Source of the DNA: Flavobacterium omnivorum
Lineage (GTDB): Bacteria; Bacteroidota; Bacteroidia; Flavobacteriales; Flavobacteriaceae
Assembly (NCBI RefSeq): GCF_900099915.1
Contig: NZ_FNDB01000001.1
Coordinates: forward strand, 186,001-250,000
Reading direction: 5' to 3'
DNA: 64,000 nucleotides
Of this stretch, positions 1 to 8,386 are shown in pieces. Within the stretch, counting starts at the first letter, position 1, and the number at the start of each line of letters is the position of its first letter. The position numbers and the translations under genes were made by a program. Under the pieces are notes generated by a model, which was given only the letters and a program-made list of their open reading frames with translations, searched no databases and was not told the DNA's origin.

Positions 1-1243
1 TATGCCTGGCACAGAAGAACATTTGATGGAACAAATGCGTGTGGCGTATGTGGGAATTGACCCAACTGCCGATTCATTGCATATAGGACATTTAGTAGGT
101 GTGATGTTGTTGAAACATTTTCAACTATCAGGACACAAGCCATTAGCGTTAGTAGGTGGTGCAACAGGAATGATTGGTGATCCGTCAGGAAAATCGAATG
201 AAAGAAATTTATTGGACGAAGCGACTTTACGTCACAATCAAGAAGCTATAAAAGGTCAATTGGCTCGTTTCTTGGATTTTACTTCTAATTCGGCTAATGC
301 AGCAGAATTAGTGAATAATTACGACTGGATGAAGAACTTTTCTTTTCTGGATTTCATTCGTGATGTAGGTAAACATATTACCGTAAATTATATGATGGCA
401 AAGGATTCTGTGAAGAAACGTTTGTCTTCTGAAGCTGCCGAAGGAATGTCATTTACAGAGTTCACGTACCAATTGGTTCAAGGATATGACTTTTTGCATT
501 TGTACAGAGAAAAAAATTGTACGCTGCAAATGGGAGGAAGCGACCAATGGGGAAATATCACCACGGGAACCGAATTAGTGCGCAGAATCGCCAGTGGAAA
601 AGCGTATGCGTTGACTTGTCCGTTGATTACAAAAGCGGATGGAACCAAGTTTGGAAAATCTGAAGGTGGAAATATCTGGTTGGATTCGGCTAGAACTTCT
701 CCTTATAAATTTTACCAATATTGGCTGAATACTTCAGATGTTGATGCAGAAAAATACATTAAAATTTTTACTTTTTTATCCAAAGAAGAAATCGAAATTT
801 TAACTGAAAAACATAGAGAAGCACCACATTTACGTTTGTTACAAAAACGTTTGGCCGAGGAAATTACGGTGATGGTACATTCAGCTGAAGATTTAGAAAA
901 TGCAATAAAAGCATCGAATATTTTGTTCGGAAATTCTACTGCAGATGATTTGAAGCAATTGGACGAAGCAACATTTTTAGATGTTTTTGATGGTGTTCCT
1001 CAAGCGGAAATCAGCAGAGCAGAAATCGAAGCGGGAATTAATATAGTTGACGTATTAAACGAAAAAACAGGATTTCTAAAATCAAATGGTGAAGCTAGAC
1101 GCGCTTTGACGGCTAATTCTATTTCTGTAAACCGTGAAAAAGTTACCGAAGATTTTGTGCTTTCGAACAAAGATTTAATCAACAATCAATTTGTATTGTT
1201 ACAAAGCGGTAAGAAAAACTATTTTGTGATACGGGTTAAATAA
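1..1243 (+). CDS. tyrS: Tyrosyl-tRNA synthetase, 5' end cut by window edge
   Basis: Attaches tyrosine to tRNA-Tyr in the cytoplasm. The class I signature HIGH is seen in DSLHIGHL near the visible N-terminus. The KMSKS-type loop reads KFGKSEGG, preceded by LITKADG, and the tyrosine/tRNA-binding stretch [18 protein letters not shown] is present. An S4-like RNA-binding tail ends the protein ([15 protein letters not shown]). The first visible Met, at base 2, is probably internal: family members carry roughly 17-20 more residues before the MPGTEE segment, so the true start lies outside the window. The gene is followed by a toxin-antitoxin pair on the same strand. Identity is very secure; only the 5' end is missing. 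Confidence 0.96.
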   Translation, partial: MPGTEEHLMEQMRVAYVGIDPTADSLHIGHLVGVMLLKHFQLSGHKPLALVGGATGMIGDPSGKSNERNLLDEATLRHNQEAIKGQLARFLDFTSNSANAAELVNNYDWMKNFSFLDFIRDVGKHITVNYMMAKDSVKKRLSSEAAEGMSFTEFTYQLVQGYDFLHLYREKNCTLQMGGSDQWGNITTGTELVRRIASGKAYALTCPLITKADGTKFGKSEGGNIWLDSARTSPYKFYQYWLNTSDVDAEKYIKIFTFLSKEEIEILTEKHREAPHLRLLQKRLAEEITVMVHSAEDLENAIKASNILFGNSTADDLKQLDEATFLDVFDGVPQAEISRAEIEAGINIVDVLNEKTGFLKSNGEARRALTANSISVNREKVTEDFVLSNKDLINNQFVLLQSGKKNYFVIRVK

Positions 1244-1274
1244 TTTTATAACTTTACGTAAAATAACAAAAACT

Positions 1275-1481
1275 ATGGAAACTCAATTTTTGACCGACGA
1301 AAAGGGAAATAGAACGGCTGTTGTGTTACCTATAAAAAAATACAATAAATTGATTGAAAAACTGGAAGATTTAGAAGACATACGTCTTTATGATGAAGCC
1401 AAAAGAGAGGATGAGGGTTATCGAATTTCTATAGATGAAGCTTTTAAAATTATTGAAGAAAAGCGCAAATTAGAGAAGTAA
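1275..1481 (+). CDS. RelB/Phd-like antitoxin
   Basis: This 68-residue acidic/lysine-rich protein has the Phd/YefM/RelB-type N-terminal DNA-binding look (TAVVLPIKKYNKLIEKLEDLED) followed by a charged C-terminal tail suited to wrapping a toxin. It is inferred to neutralise the RelE-like toxin encoded next to it and to repress the operon. Its TAA stop shares one base with the toxin ATG (TAATG), which is classical translational coupling. It lies 31 bases after tyrS and may be transcribed with it or from its own promoter. The exact antitoxin family (RelB versus Phd) cannot be fixed by eye. Confidence 0.82.
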   Translation: METQFLTDEKGNRTAVVLPIKKYNKLIEKLEDLEDIRLYDEAKREDEGYRISIDEAFKIIEEKRKLEK

Positions 1482-1735
1482 TGACTTATACTATCGAATT
1501 TAGAAATAAAGTTTTGAAAGCTTTAATCAAAATTAATGAGCCTCACTATTCTGCAATCAAAAAGCAAATATATGATTTAGCTGAAAATCCACGACCGCAA
1601 GGTTATAGAAAATTGACAGGAAGAAAAGGATATAGAATTCGTGTTGGAGATTACAGAATTATTTATGAAATTTTCGATGATATTTTGCTAATTGATGTTA
1701 TCGACTTAGGCCACAGAAAAGATATTTATGAATAA
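1481..1735 (+). CDS. RelE/ParE-family toxin
   Basis: An 84-residue small basic protein of the RelE/ParE fold. It shows the family pattern of an N-terminal helix pair, the PRPQGYRKLTGRKGYRIRVG segment, and the C-terminal strand pair RIIYEIFDD...IDLGHRKDIY. The R-x-G-x-Y-R-I-I-Y motif and the terminal H-R-x-x-x-Y are typical of RelE-type mRNA interferases that cut mRNA in the ribosome A site. Activity on ribosomes rather than gyrase (ParE) is inferred from the conserved GHRKDIY end. The start overlaps the antitoxin stop by one base. The module looks intact. Confidence 0.88.
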   Translation: MTYTIEFRNKVLKALIKINEPHYSAIKKQIYDLAENPRPQGYRKLTGRKGYRIRVGDYRIIYEIFDDILLIDVIDLGHRKDIYE

Positions 1736-1784
1736 GTTTACTCGTTGATTTGGTTAACCGAATAGATAAATCACCAAAAAAACT

Positions 1785-2765
1785 TTAAAGAACCATCAAA
1801 TTACAACCTCGAATATCAGAATTATCAAAACGTCCCAATACCTCGAAAGAGTTGTTGGGATTTTTTTTGCCCAAATCCTGCGTAGCAATAAAAGAACAGG
1901 AATTAACGTTGGCCAAATCAATCACGTTGATTCCGCCCGTTTTTCCGTCTGGAATATAGGTCAAAGCATCTTCGGTATCACGAATGAGGATTTGTATCCA
2001 AGAAGGGCATTCAAATACGCCGTTTCCTAAAGAATACGCTTGCGAAAGTAATTCGGTCATCCCGTATTCTGAATGAATGGCTGAAACGCCAAATCCTTTA
2101 CACAACTGCTCATGCAACTCTTCGCGAATCATTTCTTTGCGTCTGCCTTTCATGCCGCCCGTTTCCATAATAATAGTATGCTGTAATTGGAATTGGTGTT
2201 TTTCAATCAGATCTAATAGCGCAAAAGTAACACCAATCAGAATGATATTTTGACCGGCTCGATCTAAAGCGATAAGCTTGGAAATTAGTTCGTCATGATT
2301 GTGCAAGTAAAAACCGCTTTCAGGACGATTGGAGAGTTCAATTAAATCCTTGACCATATAAATTAATGAGGAACCTTCCCTTTCCAAATAGGATGGAAGC
2401 AAAGCTAAAACAACATAATCTTCAATGTTTCCATAAAATTCAGAAAATCCTTTGCGGTAGCTTTCTTCATATAAAGTAACATCAGTAACCAAATGTTTAC
2501 TGGTAATCATTCCGGTAGTTCCGCTACTGGTAAAAGTTTCTTGTATAGGATTAGAATTTGACACCACTTCATGACTCTTAAAAAACTGAATCGGTAAAAA
2601 GGGTATTTGTTGTAAAGACTTCACTTTATGAGGATCTGTTTTTAAAAAATCACAAAATTCCTGATATACCTTGTTGTTTTCGTATTGGTAGCGAAATACT
2701 TTTAAGACAATTTTTTCAAACTGTTTTTGACTGGAGCTGGTAAATATATCGGAGGATGTAATCAA
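1785..2765 (-). CDS. LuxE-like acyl-protein synthetase domain protein
   Basis: A 326-residue protein resembling the acyl-protein synthetase (LuxE) branch of the phenylacetate-CoA-ligase/ANL superfamily. The ATP-binding motif TSSGTTGMITSKH is visible around residues 79-91, and an AIHSEYGMTELLSQAY segment corresponds to the YGxTE core motif. LuxE activates fatty acids as acyl-adenylates and holds them as thioesters, but no luxC, luxD or luxAB genes are nearby, so bioluminescence is not implied. The substrate is unknown. The start is TTG, because an in-frame TAG immediately precedes it. The promoter predicted just upstream would give a nearly leaderless mRNA. Confidence 0.8.
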   Translation of the reverse strand: MITSSDIFTSSSQKQFEKIVLKVFRYQYENNKVYQEFCDFLKTDPHKVKSLQQIPFLPIQFFKSHEVVSNSNPIQETFTSSGTTGMITSKHLVTDVTLYEESYRKGFSEFYGNIEDYVVLALLPSYLEREGSSLIYMVKDLIELSNRPESGFYLHNHDELISKLIALDRAGQNIILIGVTFALLDLIEKHQFQLQHTIIMETGGMKGRRKEMIREELHEQLCKGFGVSAIHSEYGMTELLSQAYSLGNGVFECPSWIQILIRDTEDALTYIPDGKTGGINVIDLANVNSCSFIATQDLGKKNPNNSFEVLGRFDNSDIRGCNLMVL

Positions 2766-2778
2766 CTATTTTTTTTTG

Positions 2779-2811
2779 CAAAAGTAATCAAAAAAAATCA
2801 GGGAAAACAAA
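2779..2811 (-). promoter_or_regulatory. Bacteroidota-type promoter for the LuxE-like gene
   Basis: Read on the minus strand, TTTG is followed after 21 bases by TACTTTTG, a match to the flavobacterial -33 TTTG / -7 TAnnTTTG consensus. It sits only about 14 bases before the TTG start, so transcription would begin a few bases from the start codon. Confidence 0.5.
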
Positions 2812-2859
2812 AACCGAATTGTATAAACTTGAATCACGAGATTGATTCTGTAAGAGTAA

Positions 2860-2900
2860 AAATGCAAAAAGCCCCAATAGGAATGGAGCTTTTTGCATTT
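2860..2900 (-). terminator. Rho-independent terminator after the T9SS protein
   Basis: Inverted repeat with AAATGCAAAAAGC and GCTTTTTGCATTT arms and a short imperfect top. It lies directly downstream of the minus-strand T9SS gene. A T-run on the minus strand completes a terminator, and the symmetry would also allow plus-strand termination. Confidence 0.7.
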
Positions 2901-2910
2901 ATTTTTTAAA

Positions 2911-3249
2911 TTACCGTATAATTAATTTCCTAGTTGCTGAGGCTTCTCTTTCATTAATCTTGATGATGTAAACACCAGAAGATAGATTAGAAACGTTTAA
3001 TTCTCTTGAGCTTATGGTGGTTTGAAGTACTTTTTTGCCTAATACGTCAAAGATAATTATTTCTTTATCCAAGTCGTTTTTCGTAGAAATGTAAACTTTG
3101 CCATTACTCACGGGGTTCGGGTACAAGCTTAAACCTTCAATAGAAGCGGTTTCTTGCGTTCTTGGTTGTTGCTTATTTTCCTGAGCACTAACGCTAAGGG
3201 AAAATAAAAAAACCAATAAAGTAATTGTATAAAAGTAGTTTTTTGCCAT
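2911..3249 (-). CDS. Small secreted protein with T9SS type A sorting domain
   Basis: This 112-residue protein is an N-terminal signal peptide (hydrophobic stretch ending SVSAQ) followed almost at once by a type IX secretion C-terminal domain. The domain shows the LSLYPNPVSNGKVYIS opening, FDVLGKKVL in the middle and the GVYIIKI...RKLIIR ending that are hallmarks of the family. The whole mature chain is essentially the sorting domain plus about 15 residues, so it has no room for a cargo domain. It is expected to cross the outer membrane by T9SS. It lies in the same orientation as the beta-helix lipoprotein and TonB receptor upstream, which suggests a shared locus. Biological role unknown. Confidence 0.85.
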   Translation of the reverse strand: MAKNYFYTITLLVFLFSLSVSAQENKQQPRTQETASIEGLSLYPNPVSNGKVYISTKNDLDKEIIIFDVLGKKVLQTTISSRELNVSNLSSGVYIIKINEREASATRKLIIR

Positions 3250-3305
3250 CAGATTAGTTTGAATAGTAAATATACAAAATATATTTCAAAAAGCATACCA
3301 AAAAA

Positions 3306-3331
3306 AAACATCCTGATTTCTCAGGATGTTT
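3306..3331 (-). terminator. Terminator after the lipoprotein gene
   Basis: A perfect 11-bp stem (AAACATCCTGA / TCAGGATGTTT) with a four-base loop is flanked on the plus strand by a run of A, which becomes a T-run on the minus strand. It lies 23 bases past the stop of the minus-strand lipoprotein gene. Confidence 0.85.
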
Positions 3332-3353
3332 GATGTAAAATTGTGAGGTTTGA

Positions 3354-4565
3354 CTATAAGTTTCCTAATAAATTAACGCCATCAACAATTGCCCATGTTC
3401 CGGGAGTCAACGCTGCTCCAGTTGCTGTAGTACTTGTTGTGAAGTTTGCAGATGGGAAAGCGACACTAAATGTACTTGCGCCAGCTCCAGATAATGGAGT
3501 GTTATCAGAAATTTTAACATTCAACATTTTTATTTTACCAGTAAGAACTTGATTTGTGTTAGTATTGGCATCTTGAATTCTAACAGCAACAGCATTTGTT
3601 GTTGTAGATCCAGAAGTTACAGTATTTGTATATCCTGAAATTACGATATTAGAATATTCTCCATTTCCTTCTTTTTTAAATTGGATTGCATCAATTTCTG
3701 TTGGATTACCAGACTCTGTTACAGTTCCAGCGGCTCTTCTTAAAGTGATGTTTGATACTTTAGGACCAAATGAATTATTTACACTTTTTGCTTCGATTTC
3801 CATTCCGTAATTTCCAGCTCCAGTTTGATAAGCATACCAGTTAGTGTTTGCTTGACCTTGCCATCCATCTTGCCAGTCAAAAGAATCATCTGTATTACCG
3901 TATGAAATAAGATTTTTAGCACTTACTGTTCCTCCATAAAATTCAAAACCATCATCTGCTCCTTTATAAGCTACAAGATTTTCTAAAACTGTTCCGGAAC
4001 CTACTGCATAAAATGAAAATCCATTCATCTCAGAATTTCCATCAAGAATCTTTTTACCAGCGTATTCTACTCGGACATATTTTAATGAGCCACCATTATG
4101 TGATGCATTTGTACCTCCGTAAACAATATTTGTACCATCTTCAGAAGTTGCGGTTGTAATAGGAGTTCCATCACTTGTTTTTCCTGATACAATTGGAGCA
4201 TCACCAAATATGATAATACCACCCCAAGAACCTGCAGTTTTTGATTTTTCAGTAAAGACAACAGGCTCGGCAGCTGTACCTGAAATATTTAATTTTCCTC
4301 CATTTTCTACTAATAGAACATCAGAACCATCCGTAACGTCAGCAGTAATTATTGAACCCGCCTCAAAAGTTAGTGTTGCGCCACTTTTAACTCTAACGGC
4401 ACCAATCAATGAGTAAGTACCTTTAACAAACGTTTTTGATGTTGTAATGTCACCTGTGATATCGCCTGTTGCAGTTGGTGTAGTTGTTACTGTGTCATCA
4501 TCGCTTGATGTACAGCTTGTAAAAACCAAGCTCAATAATGCAAGACTAAATACTAATTTTTTCAT
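3354..4565 (-). CDS. Lipoprotein with right-handed beta-helix-like repeats
   Basis: A 403-residue exported lipoprotein with signal peptide and lipobox ending LVFTSC, followed by an acidic SSDDD tether. The rest is rich in Gly, Ser, Thr and Asn, with repeated short strands (GATLTFEAGSIITAD, GGKLNISG, GGTVSAKNLISYGNTDDSFD) as in pectate-lyase-like parallel beta helices. Homologues in Flavobacterium are often mislabelled 'multidrug transporter'; nothing here supports transport by itself. It lies downstream of a TonB-dependent receptor in the same orientation and near a PhoB/PhoR-like pair, so it may be the surface partner of that receptor. Function is inferred only from context. Confidence 0.75.
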   Translation of the reverse strand: MKKLVFSLALLSLVFTSCTSSDDDTVTTTPTATGDITGDITTSKTFVKGTYSLIGAVRVKSGATLTFEAGSIITADVTDGSDVLLVENGGKLNISGTAAEPVVFTEKSKTAGSWGGIIIFGDAPIVSGKTSDGTPITTATSEDGTNIVYGGTNASHNGGSLKYVRVEYAGKKILDGNSEMNGFSFYAVGSGTVLENLVAYKGADDGFEFYGGTVSAKNLISYGNTDDSFDWQDGWQGQANTNWYAYQTGAGNYGMEIEAKSVNNSFGPKVSNITLRRAAGTVTESGNPTEIDAIQFKKEGNGEYSNIVISGYTNTVTSGSTTTNAVAVRIQDANTNTNQVLTGKIKMLNVKISDNTPLSGAGASTFSVAFPSANFTTSTTATGAALTPGTWAIVDGVNLLGNL

Positions 4566-4710
4566 TTTTAATACTTTTAAAATTATAAGTTTTTTTGTTT
4601 ATTATTTTTATCAAAATTACTGTAGAGCTCCTGTAATTTGGTTATGCAATTGTTACTAAAGTATTATATAACAGTCAAATTGATGTAAATTTTATGTTAC
4701 TATGTAAACA

Positions 4711-4740
4711 AAAAAAAGAGCCATTACAGCTCTTTTTTTT
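4711..4740 (-). terminator. Terminator between the TonB receptor and the lipoprotein gene
   Basis: Stem AAAAAAAGAGC / GCTCTTTTTTTT with a seven-base loop lies five bases after the receptor stop. It would limit read-through into the lipoprotein gene, implying separate promoters or partial read-through. Confidence 0.75.
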
Positions 4741-4744
4741 AGTC

Positions 4745-7525
4745 TTAAAATGTATATCCAATGTTAAAGGAGAACCCTACACCCTTTTTGAATTCTCTTA
4801 AAATTAGAGAATCTTCTGTAATGTTCAAAGTACTTTTACTCCCTAACTCTTTCTTATAACTTGGATTTAGTATATTGTCTATTCCAAATTTAAGTTCAAT
4901 ACTTTTGGAAATAGAATTTGTCCAGACAAAATCTAATTTACTAAAAGATTTCTCGTAGATATGATCAATTCCTGAAGAACCTACAGCAAAGATTCTATCT
5001 CCATAAACGTTATACACTAAGGTCATAGAGTTTTTCCAATCTTTGTTAAGAATGAAATCATACTTTAAATCGGAATTAATTAACCAACTTGATGCACCTT
5101 GTAATTTACGGTTGGTACTATTTTCTAATTCATTTCCTTGTTTTTTAAGATCAATTTTAACATCAGTACTCATTAATGATGTGTTGAAACCTAGAGAGAA
5201 ATTAGAAAGTGATTCATTTATTCTACTCAATTGGAGCAACATTTCTATTTCAGCACCATAAATTACGGCTTGTTCGGAGTTTTTAAAAGTAGTAATCTGG
5301 CCACCACTATTTGCAGTTGGTTTGAAAACTCTTTCAATTGGATTGTTAATCATTTTTCCAAATACTCCTACTGCGAACATTTCTTTGTTATTAGGGAACA
5401 ATTCGTATTTGAAATCAACATTGTAGTTTTCACTATCCTTCAAATCTTTATTCCCACTTTCTGAAGTTCCGTCAGCATTAATGTAATTGATTGGCAACAA
5501 CTCTACAGCAACAGGTCTAGTTATTGTTTTTGCTAATGAAAGTCTAAGATTACTGTTATCATTCAAAATACGTTTTGCATTTACAGAAGGTAAGATGTCA
5601 AGTTTGTCATCCGTTTTTTTGCGGTAAGCACTTCCAAAAGGATCTCCTTGTTCTCTATATTTTATTTCACGTGTAGAACTCTCTGCTCTAATCCCAGCAT
5701 TTAAATCCCATTTCTCTCCAAAATTCATAAACAAATTGAAGTAGCCAGCATTAACGAACTGATTCAATTTGACTTTATAATCACCATTTGATTCCTCTTT
5801 AACATATACAATCCCATTGTTTATGTCTTGATTGATATTCTCGCTAATAGTGTTGACATTTGCATTGTAAGGTTGTGTATTAGTTCTACTTTTTCCTGAA
5901 AAGAATCGATAAGTAGACTGCATGTCATTTAGGGAGCTATTGTATCCTATTGACAATAAATTGGATTCTTCTTGATCTCCAAATTTTAGATTATATTCCA
6001 AAAGAGACGAGTAATAAAAGTTTCCTTTTACGTCAAGATATTGACGGTTTAAATTATTACCACCGTATATCATTTCAATTTGATCGTTATTTACTCGACC
6101 TGTAATGAATTTTCGGTCGGGCTGTTGGAATGAAGTTTTCACATAAGAACCTCCCGCTTTAAGGGAATGTTTACCATCTTCGGTTAGCTTATAGTCTCCA
6201 AATAATTGAGTATTCCAATACTTAGATTCCTCATATTGGTTCATTCGGATAAGATTATCGGTAATATTGGCGCCACTATTAACATATCCTATTTGATCTT
6301 GAATTTTACTGTCAGTTGCTTTAATTAAAAAAGTATTAAAGTTTAAGTTGAATCGGTTTGTTTTGTATTTCAATCCAGCTAATCCAGAAAAAGTAGTCTG
6401 ATAACTATATTGTTTGTTGTATAAGTTATTATCGTAATTGCTCTGTCCAAGGTTGAAGGTTCTGTCTACACCTTCTCTGTAGGAGTATTTGTTATCAAAA
6501 TTGAAAGACATAATGTAACTTATATTACTTTCGTTTTTAAGATTGAATTTTTGAGCATGTAAAAATCCGATACTTGAATTCAAAGGACTTTTTGTATTAT
6601 TTACATCCCATGATTTTTTACCAAAACCGTTTTCATATTCTGAAGGAGAAAGTTCTACACCATTCGGAACAGCGCCAAAAGCACTAGGAAGTGCTCTGTC
6701 ATTCCCAAGCATTCCTAAAGTTCCTTTAGTAGAATTTGCGTCATCGGCTAGCAAAAATGCTTCAAGGTTGTTGTTTGTGGTATAACCAAAACCGATATTC
6801 AATTTTGTAATATTTTTCGGCTGAGGTGTTTCAATATTGACAGTCGCTCCAGCAAAATCTCCTGAAATATTAGGATTGAAAGTTTTGTATACATTTAAAA
6901 CTCCTACAACGTCAGTAGGAAATAAATCCAAAGGAATAATTTTTTTGAAAGGACTATTTGAAGGGGATTGTAGATCGTTTATCAACAAGTTATTATAGCG
7001 GTCTTCTAAACCTCTAATAAATAAACCTCTTCCGTCCACTTTGGTAATTCCGGTAATTTTCGTTAATCCTTCCTCAACATCGCTTACCCCTTTACGAGCC
7101 ATTTCTTGTGAACCGATACTTTGTTTTATCACGACCGCTTGTTTTTGATCTAATAAAAGAGCCGTTTCCTTTTCTCTACTTACTGTAGATCGCACTACAA
7201 CGTCTTCTAATTTATATCCAGCAGAACCCAGCGCTTTGCTTACTGTTATAGTTTCGTTGGCAATCACTGTTACAGGAATCTCTACTGATTCATAACCTAC
7301 AAAGCTAAATTGTAATGTATAGCTTCCAGGTAACACTTTTAAAGTGTATTTACCATCAATATCAGTATTAGTTCCTATGCTAGTTCCTTTAAGAAGAACG
7401 TTAGCAAAAGGTAAGGACTGATTATTATCATCTTTGTCTGTTAACGTTCCAGTAATAGTTCCTTTATTCTGTGAAAAAGAAACAGCTGTTAGTAATAACG
7501 TGAAAAATAGTAACTTGAATTTCAT
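4745..7525 (-). CDS. TonB-dependent outer-membrane receptor (CarboxypepD_reg-like N-domain)
   Basis: A 926-residue outer-membrane transporter. It has a signal peptide ending SFSQ, a carboxypeptidase-regulatory-like domain at about residues 22-105 (GTITGTLTDKD through FSFVGYESVEIPV), a plug domain with GLTKITGITKVDGRGLFIRG and GLEDRYNNLLIN, and a long beta barrel ending in an aromatic residue (NIGYTF). No SusD partner follows; a beta-helix lipoprotein does. The gene diverges from a PhoB/PhoR-like two-component system, and the intervening 177 bases contain an 11-bp-phased repeat. The substrate is unknown; phosphate or organic phosphorus is a context-based guess from the regulator type. Confidence 0.93.
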   Translation of the reverse strand: MKFKLLFFTLLLTAVSFSQNKGTITGTLTDKDDNNQSLPFANVLLKGTSIGTNTDIDGKYTLKVLPGSYTLQFSFVGYESVEIPVTVIANETITVSKALGSAGYKLEDVVVRSTVSREKETALLLDQKQAVVIKQSIGSQEMARKGVSDVEEGLTKITGITKVDGRGLFIRGLEDRYNNLLINDLQSPSNSPFKKIIPLDLFPTDVVGVLNVYKTFNPNISGDFAGATVNIETPQPKNITKLNIGFGYTTNNNLEAFLLADDANSTKGTLGMLGNDRALPSAFGAVPNGVELSPSEYENGFGKKSWDVNNTKSPLNSSIGFLHAQKFNLKNESNISYIMSFNFDNKYSYREGVDRTFNLGQSNYDNNLYNKQYSYQTTFSGLAGLKYKTNRFNLNFNTFLIKATDSKIQDQIGYVNSGANITDNLIRMNQYEESKYWNTQLFGDYKLTEDGKHSLKAGGSYVKTSFQQPDRKFITGRVNNDQIEMIYGGNNLNRQYLDVKGNFYYSSLLEYNLKFGDQEESNLLSIGYNSSLNDMQSTYRFFSGKSRTNTQPYNANVNTISENINQDINNGIVYVKEESNGDYKVKLNQFVNAGYFNLFMNFGEKWDLNAGIRAESSTREIKYREQGDPFGSAYRKKTDDKLDILPSVNAKRILNDNSNLRLSLAKTITRPVAVELLPINYINADGTSESGNKDLKDSENYNVDFKYELFPNNKEMFAVGVFGKMINNPIERVFKPTANSGGQITTFKNSEQAVIYGAEIEMLLQLSRINESLSNFSLGFNTSLMSTDVKIDLKKQGNELENSTNRKLQGASSWLINSDLKYDFILNKDWKNSMTLVYNVYGDRIFAVGSSGIDHIYEKSFSKLDFVWTNSISKSIELKFGIDNILNPSYKKELGSKSTLNITEDSLILREFKKGVGFSFNIGYTF

Positions 7526-7573
7526 TTGGTTTTAATTTTTTTGCAAAGTAACGCCTGAAATGTGAAACGTAAG

Positions 7574-7606
7574 TTATTGGTTTGTTATGGTTATGTTTTG
7601 TTTTGG
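7574..7606. promoter_or_regulatory. Three 11-bp phased T/G-rich repeats (candidate response-regulator site)
   Basis: Three consecutive 11-base units (TTATTGGTTTG, TTATGGTTATG, TTTTGTTTTGG) lie between the divergent TonB receptor and PhoB-like regulator genes. An 11-bp repeat period is the usual spacing of half-sites bound by OmpR/PhoB-family regulators. Binding by the adjacent regulator is inferred, not shown. Confidence 0.4.
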
Positions 7607-7702
7607 ACCTCCAAGTCACTCCAATATTAAATTACTGTTAACAGCTTTTCAATACCTCATTTATGTTTACATTTACATTGCAAAATAAATTTTTGACGCT
7701 TT

Positions 7703-8386
7703 ATGAAGAAAAAAAACACCAAGATTCTATTAGTTGACGATGAGCCGGATATTTTAGAAATTGTAGGGTACAACCTTTCTCAGGAAGGATATCAGATCAT
7801 TACAGCGGCAAATGGTAAAGAAGCTATAGCCAAAGCCAAAAAGGAAATTCCAGACCTTATTATAATGGATGTCATGATGCCAGAAATGGATGGCATGGAG
7901 GCGTGTGAGAACATTCGTAAAATTCCAGAGCTCAGTAATGTACTTATCACTTTCTTAACGGCTAGAAGTGAAGATTATTCTCAAGTAGCTGGTTTTGATG
8001 CCGGTGCGGATGATTATATTACAAAACCAATCAAGCCTAAATTATTAGTCAGCAAAGTAAAAGCCTTGTTGCGTCGTTTGAAAGAGAAAGAACAAAATAG
8101 CGAAACACTGAATGTTGGCGGTATCGAAATTAATCGCGAAGAATACAAAATTGTAAAGGACAATATCGAAATTGCATTGCCTAGAAAAGAATTTGAACTG
8201 TTTTATCTATTGGCTTCAAAACCAGGAAAAGTATTCAAACGAGATGAAATTTTAGATAAAGTTTGGGGTAACGAAGTCGTTGTTGGTGGAAGAACGATAG
8301 ATGTACACATCAGAAAATTGAGAGAAAAAATTGGTGAAGAATTATTCAAGACAATAAAAGGAGTTGGATACAAGTTTGAAGTATAA
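7703..8386 (+). CDS. Response regulator, OmpR/PhoB family
   Basis: A 227-residue cytoplasmic transcription factor. The receiver domain (about residues 6-125) has the acidic pair at D12-D13, the phospho-acceptor D56 in LIIMDVMMPEMDG, the conserved Thr in FLTARSED and Lys in YITKPIKP. A winged-helix output domain follows (ELFYLLASKPGKVFKRDEIL, RTIDVHIRKLREKIG). The stop is immediately followed by the ATG of a histidine kinase, so the two form an operon. It resembles PhoB of the phosphate response, but the symbol is not assigned because family-level sequence does not fix the signal. It probably controls the divergent TonB-receptor locus. Confidence 0.95.
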   Translation: MKKKNTKILLVDDEPDILEIVGYNLSQEGYQIITAANGKEAIAKAKKEIPDLIIMDVMMPEMDGMEACENIRKIPELSNVLITFLTARSEDYSQVAGFDAGADDYITKPIKPKLLVSKVKALLRRLKEKEQNSETLNVGGIEINREEYKIVKDNIEIALPRKEFELFYLLASKPGKVFKRDEILDKVWGNEVVVGGRTIDVHIRKLREKIGEELFKTIKGVGYKFEV

